From NCBI GenBank assembly GCA_052116865.1, contig JBQKKG010000012.1, positions 1 through 64,000 on the forward strand: a stretch of 64,000 nucleotides of DNA, read 5' to 3'. This DNA comes from CAUPWF01 sp963515125. GTDB lineage: Bacteria; Bacillota; Clostridia; Lachnospirales; Lachnospiraceae. How positions within the stretch are numbered: position 1 is the first letter of the stretch; each line of letters opens with the position of its first letter. Below the pieces are notes generated by a model. The model did not search any database. It saw nothing but the letters and a program-made list of their open reading frames with translations, and was not told the DNA's origin. The position numbers and the translations under genes are program-made. This document shows, in pieces, positions 7,588 through 14,397 of this stretch.

Positions 7588-9258
7588 ATGTTAACAGAGG
7601 AACAAATAGAATTATTAGGTGATAGGCTTGTGCCAATTTATCAAGAACTTGAACAGAGCATTATTGCTGACATAGCAAGAAGAGTAAAAAAGACTGGTAG
7701 ATTTACGGAAACTGCTGAATTAATGGCAAAGGCACTAAAGGAAAAAGGGTATAGCCCAGCACAAATACAAAAAGAAGTTTTTAAATATATGAATGCAGAT
7801 GCAGATTATCAAAAGTTCGTATCGGAAAATACTATCGAACATAAGAAGGAAGTGCAAGCGTTGATAGACCAGGCAAAGAAAGATGCAATTACCGAAGGTG
7901 ATAAGCTGGTAATAGAATCTGGAAATATGTCCTTTAACAATGATATGTCATTATGGGAATCAGCAGGGAAAACATTGACAAAGACAAGTGCGTTTAATGA
8001 ACTTGTTACAGCTATGTCTATTCAAACAAATAAGGAGCTTAAAAACCTTACAAAGACATTAGGATTTAAGGGAGTAGATGGATTTACAAAATTGAAGAAT
8101 GTATACCAACATGAACTTGACCTTGCATTACTAAAGATTACAAGTGGAAACTATTCATCACAACAGGCACTTGACGAGTGTGTACGAAGAATGGCTAAGA
8201 GTGGGTTAAGAACAATTGAATATTCAAGTGGCAGAACAATGCAATTAGATACTGCAGCTAGATTATCAATCAGAACAGCTTCCACTCAATTATCTGGTCA
8301 AATATCATTAGCAAATGCAACTGAGAATGGAGAAGATTTAGTAGAGGTTAGTTCACATTTTGGCGCAAGAAGTGATGGAAGCCACGGACCATCAGATCAT
8401 GCGTATTGGCAAGGAAAGGTTTATTCATTAAGTGGGCGAATAAGCAAGAAGGAATCCATACGATTAGGATATGTCATACGAAAATTAGAAGATGCCACAG
8501 GATATCCGCATAATCCATTGGGATTGAAAGGATGCAATTGTCGGCATGATTTCTATACATTCTTTGAAGGAATAAGTAAGCCTACAGAATGGCCAGATGA
8601 ACCAAAGCCGACTAAGTGGAATGGAAAGGAATATACATACTCAGAAGCGACAACAAAGCAACGTTCTATGGAAAGAAATATACGTGCAACAAAGAGGGAG
8701 ATTGAAGCACAGAGTGCGCTTGGTGGAGATACGGAACAATTACGTACAAGGATTAAATGTCAAACCGCAGAGTATAAAGCATTTTCAGAAAATTGTGGCA
8801 TTAGTGAAAAAGTGAATAGGTTGAGAATTCAGACTAGAAGTACAGATATTGAAAAAACAAATGCATTTAAGCAATATCAGAAGGTTGTAAAAAAGCAGAA
8901 AGATGATATAATAGAAATAGAAAATTATAAGAAAATGCTTAAAAAAAGAAATATCATTGAGACTAGTGATAGTATGAGAAATCTTCCGATTGATGGGGAA
9001 AATAGCTCTATATCCGACTTAGTAGATAAAGACGGAAAAGTAAAACAACGTAGGGTATACGGAGATGATGGAATGGCAAAAGTTGATTATGATACCACTG
9101 ATCACACACATCCGAAGTGGCATCCTACTGGAGCGCATAAACATACATTTAACTATGAAAATAAAAAACACCGTAGTGGATGGAAAAAGCTTTCGAATAA
9201 AGATTTGAAAATGAATGATGATATTATTGAGAAAGGGGTGAATTACCATGAAAAATAA
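7588..9258 (+). CDS. Phage minor head protein (min_cap2/MuF-like) with C-terminal toxin-like domain
   Basis: The ATG at 7588 follows TGGGGTG; an in-frame upstream codon at 7549 has no ribosome site. Residues 1 to about 345 are a phage minor capsid protein 2 domain, ending in the head-morphogenesis signature GCNCRHDF (around residues 315-322). A charged coiled-coil linker (about 360-455) follows. The last about 95 residues form a separate module: DKDGKVKQRRVYGDDGMAKV, then a His-rich DHTHPKWHPTGAHKHTF and WKKLSNKD. That module resembles C-terminal domains of polymorphic toxins (type-24-like, from memory). Known MuF toxins of temperate phages have this layout, with the toxin carried in the virion. 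The next gene overlaps by 11 bases and is the probable immunity gene. Toxicity is inferred. Confidence 0.8.
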   Translation: MLTEEQIELLGDRLVPIYQELEQSIIADIARRVKKTGRFTETAELMAKALKEKGYSPAQIQKEVFKYMNADADYQKFVSENTIEHKKEVQALIDQAKKDAITEGDKLVIESGNMSFNNDMSLWESAGKTLTKTSAFNELVTAMSIQTNKELKNLTKTLGFKGVDGFTKLKNVYQHELDLALLKITSGNYSSQQALDECVRRMAKSGLRTIEYSSGRTMQLDTAARLSIRTASTQLSGQISLANATENGEDLVEVSSHFGARSDGSHGPSDHAYWQGKVYSLSGRISKKESIRLGYVIRKLEDATGYPHNPLGLKGCNCRHDFYTFFEGISKPTEWPDEPKPTKWNGKEYTYSEATTKQRSMERNIRATKREIEAQSALGGDTEQLRTRIKCQTAEYKAFSENCGISEKVNRLRIQTRSTDIEKTNAFKQYQKVVKKQKDDIIEIENYKKMLKKRNIIETSDSMRNLPIDGENSSISDLVDKDGKVKQRRVYGDDGMAKVDYDTTDHTHPKWHPTGAHKHTFNYENKKHRSGWKKLSNKDLKMNDDIIEKGVNYHEK

Positions 9259-9502
9259 GTTTAAGAAATTAATAGAATTTGGTGCTGATATAGAATTCAG
9301 TTATAACAATGCAAGGTATGTAATATCTCCTTTTGATGATGAAGGTAATATTGTCATGGGAAAAGAATATGACGATGATAACGATCAGATATTCTCAAAT
9401 TATGATGATTTTTTTGAGAAAGGAATTGTTGAAGGAGAAAGTGTTAGTAAAATCATAGATAAATTCGATATAACCTTTACATCTGGATGCCCAGATTACT
9501 AA
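9248..9502 (+). CDS. Probable immunity protein for the minor-head toxin domain, 84 aa
   Basis: The ATG at 9248 lies inside the 3' end of the preceding gene, with AAAGGGGTG as ribosome site. The product is small, very acidic (YDDDNDQIFSNYDDFFEKG) and soluble, beginning KKLIEFGADIEFSYNNARY. This is the usual profile of immunity proteins that cap a basic nuclease toxin. A terminator follows directly. I do not recognise the family by name; the immunity role is inferred from overlap, size and charge. Confidence 0.55.
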   Translation: MKNKFKKLIEFGADIEFSYNNARYVISPFDDEGNIVMGKEYDDDNDQIFSNYDDFFEKGIVEGESVSKIIDKFDITFTSGCPDY

Positions 9503-9527
9503 AATATACATTAATTAATAAAGATTT

Positions 9528-9560
9528 GCCATTACCATTAATTTGGTAGTGGCTTTTTTA
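9528..9560 (+). terminator. Rho-independent terminator after the toxin/immunity pair
   Basis: GCCATTACCA pairs with TGGTAGTGGC (one G-T) around TTAATT and is followed by TTTTTTA. It separates the packaging/minor-head block from the scaffold/capsid block, which has its own promoter. Confidence 0.85.
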
Positions 9561-9581
9561 TTGCATGTACTTATTAATCTA

Positions 9582-9610
9582 TTGACTTATTAATAAGCTA
9601 TGCTTATAAT
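9582..9610 (+). promoter_or_regulatory. Late promoter P2 upstream of scaffold and capsid, with dyad
   Basis: TTGACT (9582-9587), a 17-base spacer and TATAAT (9605-9610). The dyad ATAAG-N5-CTTAT (9593-9607) and the downstream stretch ATATAAGA match promoter P1 at 3733. The pair therefore looks like a phage late-promoter class with a common operator. Confidence 0.78.
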
Positions 9611-9637
9611 AAATATAAGAGATACTTATAAACCCAT

Positions 9638-9654
9638 ATCGCAGAAAGTGCGAT
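9638..9654 (+). promoter_or_regulatory. Short 5' leader hairpin before scaffold gene
   Basis: ATCGCA-GAAAG-TGCGAT forms a 6-bp stem in the untranslated leader, about 28 bases downstream of the -10 box of P2. It may stabilise the abundant capsid mRNA. No direct evidence of function. Confidence 0.35.
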
Positions 9655-9677
9655 TCAAAAATAATTTTAGGAGATAA

Positions 9678-10271
9678 ATGATGAAGAATATATTAGAAAT
9701 TTTAAAAGAATTTGGTTTGGAAGTTCCAGAAGACAAGAAGAAAGACTTTGAGAAATCTGTTCTAGAGAATTACAAGACAGTAAAAGACTATGAAGTACAG
9801 ACTGGTAAAGTAGAAAAGTTAGAAGGTGATATAGAAACTTATAAAGGGACTGTAGAAACCTTAGAAGGTGACTTGAAAAAGTTTGATGGTGTAGATGTAA
9901 CCGAGTTGCAAGGAAAGATCACTACTTTAGAAACAGATTTGAAAAATAAGGATGCGGAATATCAAAACAAGATTGCTGACAGAGATTTCAATGATATTTT
10001 AAAATCAAGTATTTCCGATGCCAAAGGGAAGAATGTAAAAGCTATCCAAGCATTATTGGACGTAGAGACTTTGAAAGCATCTAAGAACCAGAAGGATGAT
10101 ATCTTGGCTGCAATCAAGGCTTTAACAGAAGCGGAAGATAGCAAAATGTTGTTTGGTGAGCCAGATGCTACACCAGAAGGAACATTTACACCTATTGGCA
10201 ATGTTGGTAATAAGAAACCGAATAGTCAACCATCGTTAAAAGATGCGTTAAAAGAAAAATATGGAGAATAA
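9678..10271 (+). CDS. Phage scaffolding protein
   Basis: The 197-aa, highly charged protein is dominated by coiled coil (about residues 30-110: EKLEGDIETYKGTVETLEGD and similar). An Asp/Ser-rich segment follows, and a short basic C-terminus, SLKDALKEKYGE. This is the gp20-like scaffold layout, where the C-terminal tail touches the capsid protein during prohead assembly. It lies directly upstream of the major capsid gene. Two ATG codons (9678, 9681) follow TAGGAGAT; either could be used. Confidence 0.88.
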   Translation: MMKNILEILKEFGLEVPEDKKKDFEKSVLENYKTVKDYEVQTGKVEKLEGDIETYKGTVETLEGDLKKFDGVDVTELQGKITTLETDLKNKDAEYQNKIADRDFNDILKSSISDAKGKNVKAIQALLDVETLKASKNQKDDILAAIKALTEAEDSKMLFGEPDATPEGTFTPIGNVGNKKPNSQPSLKDALKEKYGE

Positions 10272-10282
10272 GGAGATAAAAT

Positions 10283-11278
10283 ATGGCTTTAACATTAGAA
10301 GAAGCAAAAGTCGGCATGGCTGACAAAGTAGATCAGAACGTAATTGATGAGTTCAGACGAGCATCTATCTTGCTTGATATGCTTACGTTTGATGATACTG
10401 TATCGCCTGGAACTGGTGGTTCAACACTTACATATGGTTACGTGAGATTAAAAACACCTTCCACAGTAGGGACTAGAACAATCAATACGGAATATACACC
10501 TGGCGAAGCAAAGAGGGAAGAAGCAAGTGCAAAGGTAATTATTCTTGGAGGTTCTTTTGAAATTGATAGAGTAATTGCAAATACTGGTGGAGCAGTAGAT
10601 GAAATCAACTTCCAAATTGAGCAAAAGTCAAAAGCTGGTGCGAATTACTTCCACAATCTTGTTATTAATGGTACATCCGCATCAAGTGGGACCGGTTATG
10701 TGACAAGTACATTTGATGGATTAAAGAAAATCTTATCTGGAACAGAAACAGAAGTGACATCAACAAGTGACTTATCAACAAGTGCATTAGTAGATAGTGG
10801 ATATAATGCATTTTTAGATGAATTGGATGCATTCTTAGGAATGCTTGATGGAAAGCCAGACATTTTGATGATGAATGATAAAATGCTTGCTAAGGTAAGG
10901 GCAGCGGCACGAAGAGCTGGTTACTACGAAAGAAACAAGAATGATTTCGGAACGGTAGTAGAGAGTTACAATGGGATTCCAATGTTAGATATGGGAAAAT
11001 ATTACAACGGGACAAAAACTGTTGATGTAGTAGAAATAAGCACACCTAGCCAAAGTGCATATGGTGAAACAGCTATCTATGCAGTAAAATTAGGTTTGGA
11101 TGCATTTCACGGTATTTCTGTAGATGGTACGAATATGTTAACCACCTATCTGCCAGACTTAAAGGCTCCAGGAGCAGTTAAGAAAGGTGAGGTTGAATTG
11201 CTTGCAGGTGCCGTTCTTAAAAACAGTAGAAAAGCAGGTGTATTAAAAGGAATTAAGATTCTACCAAAAACGTCTTAA
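10283..11278 (+). CDS. Major capsid protein
   Basis: The 331-aa product has HK97-fold capsid features: an N-terminal arm (ALTLEEAKVGMADKVDQNVI), an E-loop-like beta region (GYVRLKTPSTVGTRTINTEY), a long spine region (INFQIEQKSKAGANYFHNLV), and the P-domain helix DKMLAKVRAAARRAGYY followed by GIPMLD. It follows the scaffold gene by 11 bases with TAAGGAGATA as ribosome site. Promoter P2 explains the high expression needed. Confidence 0.9.
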   Translation: MALTLEEAKVGMADKVDQNVIDEFRRASILLDMLTFDDTVSPGTGGSTLTYGYVRLKTPSTVGTRTINTEYTPGEAKREEASAKVIILGGSFEIDRVIANTGGAVDEINFQIEQKSKAGANYFHNLVINGTSASSGTGYVTSTFDGLKKILSGTETEVTSTSDLSTSALVDSGYNAFLDELDAFLGMLDGKPDILMMNDKMLAKVRAAARRAGYYERNKNDFGTVVESYNGIPMLDMGKYYNGTKTVDVVEISTPSQSAYGETAIYAVKLGLDAFHGISVDGTNMLTTYLPDLKAPGAVKKGEVELLAGAVLKNSRKAGVLKGIKILPKTS

Positions 11279-11303
11279 TGAAATAGAAAGGTGGGAGTTA
11301 TAA

Positions 11304-11651
11304 ATGTCTTGCATTGATTGGGAGTATTATAACTCCCATTTTAAAAAAGTAGAAAAGAGTATATTCGATCAGTTAATTGGTGAAGCAGAAGCAATAGTAT
11401 CTATTAACACAAACGGACGAAGTGATGAAGCAACAGGATATAAGCTTGCTAGAGTTAAAAATTGCGTATGTAATGTCTTGAATGAACTTGCATCACAAGA
11501 AAAAAATGGTGCTGGAAATGGTGTAAATTCTGTTAGTAATAAAGGTTATTCGGAAAACTATGCACTTGTAACTAGAGAACAGGCAGAAGAACAACTGAGG
11601 AAAGTTTGCATAAAATGGCTATCCGGTACCGGGCTTATGGGGGTGTTGTAG
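11304..11651 (+). CDS. Head-tail connector protein
   Basis: The 115-aa product is mostly helical with a hydrophilic loop, as in gp6/gp15-type connector proteins that sit below the portal ring. Features are IDWEYYNSHFKKVEK, FDQLIGEAEAIVS and KNCVCNVLNELASQE. Its position right after the capsid gene and 1 base before the next connector gene supports this. Sequence similarity to named families was not tested. Confidence 0.7.
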   Translation: MSCIDWEYYNSHFKKVEKSIFDQLIGEAEAIVSINTNGRSDEATGYKLARVKNCVCNVLNELASQEKNGAGNGVNSVSNKGYSENYALVTREQAEEQLRKVCIKWLSGTGLMGVL

Positions 11652-12062
11652 ATGCTATTTACAGATACAATTACTATCTATAATTATTATCAGAAACAAG
11701 ATGGTTCTGAGTGTTGGAATAGGACAGTAGTACACGGTGTACAGTGGTCGCAGGAGACAGAAAAGACAGTGTCGAATGGGAAAATAGATATTGCGAAATA
11801 TGTAGATGTTACATTTCCTATTACCTCTCTAAAGAAATATGTTCCTAGCAATGAGTATAATGAAATGAAATTTGAAGATGCGATAGCACATTTCACGTTG
11901 AATGAATCTGACAACATGGATATTATTGTACTTTCTGAACTTGACATTGATATTGTAAAGCTATCTGATTTTCGTAAGCAATACTATTGCGTAACAGTTG
12001 CAAGTGTAGCTGATAATACAAATAGAGATAGATTGCAACATATAGGGGTGGTAGCTAAGTAA
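11652..12062 (+). CDS. Putative head-closure protein
   Basis: The 136-aa, beta-rich protein starts MLFTDTITIYNYYQKQDGSE and continues with WNRTVVHGVQW and KYVDVTFPI. This is the pattern of head-tail stopper proteins in Firmicutes siphophages. It begins immediately after the previous stop and overlaps the next start. Confidence 0.65.
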   Translation: MLFTDTITIYNYYQKQDGSECWNRTVVHGVQWSQETEKTVSNGKIDIAKYVDVTFPITSLKKYVPSNEYNEMKFEDAIAHFTLNESDNMDIIVLSELDIDIVKLSDFRKQYYCVTVASVADNTNRDRLQHIGVVAK

Positions 12063-12406
12063 TGAGCTTTAAGTTTGAAATGAAAAATCTTAATCAATTG
12101 TTGGATGAGAGAGGATTAGAGGAACGTGGAAAAGTACAAAGGTATGTAGACAGTGAAGTATTGAAGAAGTGCGATCCGTATGTTCCTTTTGACCAAGGAG
12201 AGTACAAACGTAGTGGAATAGGAAGTACAAAGATTGGAAGCGGTGAAGTTTCTTACCACACACCTTATGCTAGAAAATGGTATTACGTTCCGGCTCAGTT
12301 TCAAGGTGCACCAATGCGTGGGAATTACTTCTTTGAAAGAGCAATGAACAATGGTGGAAGAACACAGATACTTAGTGGAGCGAAGAAAATAGCGGGAGCG
12401 AAATAA
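12062..12406 (+). CDS. Phage minor capsid / head-tail joining protein
   Basis: The 114-aa product has CDPYVPFDQGEYKRSG and SYHTPYARKWYYVPAQFQGA, recurrent signatures of the minor capsid protein 2 (HK97 gp10-like) group. The C-terminal part is basic. It overlaps both neighbours by one base (TAATG), implying coupled translation of the connector set. Confidence 0.8.
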   Translation: MSFKFEMKNLNQLLDERGLEERGKVQRYVDSEVLKKCDPYVPFDQGEYKRSGIGSTKIGSGEVSYHTPYARKWYYVPAQFQGAPMRGNYFFERAMNNGGRTQILSGAKKIAGAK

Positions 12407-12846
12407 TGACAGTATCACAGAGTATAGCCGATTGGCTTAAGAAGTATAACTTAGACATTGTAAAAGTAGATGTGGATAGCGTTGGAGCTTCATCTGATAG
12501 CTTTGGTCTTTTTAAGACACCAGATAGAACTAGAAAGGAATACATTTGTGATGATTCCTATGAATTAACAGAGACCTATATATTTTATGCAAGACAAGGC
12601 TCTCAAACGCAAGGTGAACGTCTAGGCAATGATGAATGGTGGGAGAACTTCACATACTGGGTAGATGATTGCAATGTGGATGGTATTCTTCCGATTATGG
12701 ACAACAACAGAGAATGCTTAGAGATATCAGTAAGTGGAAACCCATATGTATTTGAAACAGCAGATAATGCATCTGAATCATTGTATCAAGCATCTATACA
12801 AATACATTATATAAGAAAAATAGAAAGGAATAGAGAATTATGGTAA
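12406..12846 (+). CDS. Tail terminator / minor capsid protein
   Basis: The 146-aa protein has an N-terminal helix (VSQSIADWLKKYNL) followed by alternating strands and a short helix with RLGNDEWWENFTYWVDDC. The order of genes (connector, joining protein, this, tail tube) fits the tail terminator that caps the tube at the head end. It overlaps the tail-tube gene by 7 bases. Confidence 0.7.
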   Translation: MTVSQSIADWLKKYNLDIVKVDVDSVGASSDSFGLFKTPDRTRKEYICDDSYELTETYIFYARQGSQTQGERLGNDEWWENFTYWVDDCNVDGILPIMDNNRECLEISVSGNPYVFETADNASESLYQASIQIHYIRKIERNRELW

Positions 12847-13313
12847 AAAAGCATCAAATTGGATTGTTTATTAAGACGGCTGATACATATAAAAGAATTA
12901 AAAAATCAACGTCATTAACTATTTCAATGAATCCAGAAACGGAAACGTTTGATTTTATTGCAGACGAATCTCCCTCAGAAGAGTTGAAGACATATAAACC
13001 GACTATTGACCAAGACTTGGCGATGTACAAGGAAGAGGAAGATTATAAGTTAATCTGGCCATACTTCTATGAGCAAAAGACAGGTTCGCAAGCACATGTT
13101 GCAACTATGATCGTGTTTATGCAAGAACCGGAATCCGGTGGTGGATACAAGGCATGGGAAACAGATTCCGTATTATCTGTGCAGGACTTAAACGCAGTAG
13201 ACGGAAAACTGAATTTTCAATTGTTATTTGGTGGAACCACAAAGAAAGGCTCTGCAACAGTATCAGAAGCTGGTGTCGTAACATTTACAGAATCTAAACC
13301 ATCGGGGGTGTAA
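12840..13313 (+). CDS. Major tail (tube) protein
   Basis: The 157-aa, beta-rich protein has TSLTISMNPETETFDFIADE near the N-terminus and KLNFQLLFGGTTKKGSATV near the C-terminus, as in siphophage tube subunits. It is immediately followed by the two chaperone genes and the tape measure, the canonical order. Confidence 0.85.
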   Translation: MVKKHQIGLFIKTADTYKRIKKSTSLTISMNPETETFDFIADESPSEELKTYKPTIDQDLAMYKEEEDYKLIWPYFYEQKTGSQAHVATMIVFMQEPESGGGYKAWETDSVLSVQDLNAVDGKLNFQLLFGGTTKKGSATVSEAGVVTFTESKPSGV

Positions 13314-13316
13314 ATT

Positions 13317-13694
13317 ATGGTAGATACATTTATTTGGGAAGGTGAATCATTTGATTTGCCGAGAAAAACATTGAAAGTTGCTGCTGAAATGGATAATGTG
13401 CGAAAAGCTGATTCCGTATCTCAAACAGCATCATACAGAGCGCAATACAAGTTTGTTACAGAAATACTTGGAAAAGAAAATGCAGAGAAGATTTTAGATG
13501 CTGAAAAGTTAGAAGACGTTGATTTATCTACCTTATCTATTGTATATCTTGGAATTGAAAATGCATACATCAAACGTGTAGAGGACTACAGAAAAGAACA
13601 GACAGCAGAAAAATTACAAATCCCAGGTTTAGACAAAGCTATTGATCTTGCTAAAAGTTCAGAAGCAATTGCCCGGATGTCTAAAAAGCGATGA
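13317..13694 (+). CDS. Tail assembly chaperone (gpG-like)
   Basis: The 125-aa, helical, charged protein lies between the tail tube and the tape measure. Features include WEGESFDLPRKTLKVAAEMD. Phages of this type encode two chaperones here. It overlaps the next gene by 4 bases, a normal ATGA junction. I see no clear slippery sequence at the overlap, so the second chaperone is probably made by re-initiation rather than frameshifting. Confidence 0.7.
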   Translation: MVDTFIWEGESFDLPRKTLKVAAEMDNVRKADSVSQTASYRAQYKFVTEILGKENAEKILDAEKLEDVDLSTLSIVYLGIENAYIKRVEDYRKEQTAEKLQIPGLDKAIDLAKSSEAIARMSKKR

Positions 13695-14227
13695 TAGACC
13701 TAACAAAAAAAGGTTTACCCAATACCGTTATGGTAGACGGTAGACCTTATTCTATATATACGGATTTTAGAGTGTGGTTGCGATTTTGCATTGAGTTTGA
13801 AAAATGGAATGGAAAAGGGTGTCTATATGTTTCGTATATATTTAAAAATGATATACCGCTACATTTAGATATAGAGAGTATATTAGAATTTGCTTATCCG
13901 AAGACAGTAATCCCAAATGATACTGGTAGTAGTTCAGAGGAAAAGGTCATTGACTATGAAATTGATAGTGATTACATATACAGTGCATTTTACGATGTTT
14001 ATCAGATTGATCTATTAGAAGCTGAAATGCATTGGTATAAATTTATTTCATTGTTAAAAGGTCTTCATGACTGTAAGCTATCAGATATTATGCAATGCAG
14101 AATGTATGAAGGAACAGATAAAGACGGTATAAGATTACGCGAAACATGGGCATTACCTATCGTATTAACAGAGGAGGACGTGAAGATTAAAGATGAGTTT
14201 GACAACTACTTCGATGGAGCAGATTAA
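13691..14227 (+). CDS. Gp15-like phage protein (second tail chaperone)
   Basis: The start VDGRPYSIYTDFRVWLRFCI is characteristic of the bacteriophage Gp15 family. The middle region is acidic, followed by helices with DLLEAEMHWYKFISLLKGL. It is 178 aa, in the slot just upstream of the tape measure, where Gp15 proteins serve as tail-assembly chaperones. Confidence 0.85.
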   Translation: MIDLTKKGLPNTVMVDGRPYSIYTDFRVWLRFCIEFEKWNGKGCLYVSYIFKNDIPLHLDIESILEFAYPKTVIPNDTGSSSEEKVIDYEIDSDYIYSAFYDVYQIDLLEAEMHWYKFISLLKGLHDCKLSDIMQCRMYEGTDKDGIRLRETWALPIVLTEEDVKIKDEFDNYFDGAD

Positions 14228-14345
14228 ATGTCCTAAATGTGGGTATAGGATGCCAATATACAAGGATGAAGATGCAAAATCAAAAGGGTTATATGTTACT
14301 TGTAAAAATAAAAAATGTAAACATAAATTTGAAATAAAAATTTAG
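14214..14345 (+). CDS. Com-like zinc-ribbon mini protein, 43 aa
   Basis: An ATG inside the end of the Gp15 gene opens a +2-shifted frame of 43 codons. It begins MEQIKCPKCGYRMPIYKDED, then has VTCKNKKCKHKF, giving CxxC and CxxxxC pairs for one zinc. This size and pattern match the Com family of phage zinc-ribbon proteins (Mu Com is a translational activator). It overlaps the upstream gene by 14 bases and lacks a clear ribosome site, so it is probably coupled. Confidence 0.7.
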   Translation: MEQIKCPKCGYRMPIYKDEDAKSKGLYVTCKNKKCKHKFEIKI

Positions 14346-14397
14346 GTCATACAGAGCCATTACGCGCCTTTGACTAATCGTTGAAGGTGGTGTAATT

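Noticed and set aside
8597..8815. A 72-codon plus-strand frame within the minor head protein gene
   Set aside because: It is out of frame inside a well-supported gene and has no start signal.
13680..13700. Programmed frameshift between the two tail chaperones
   Set aside because: There is no convincing slippery heptamer at the overlap and the second gene has its own ATG in a 4-base overlap.
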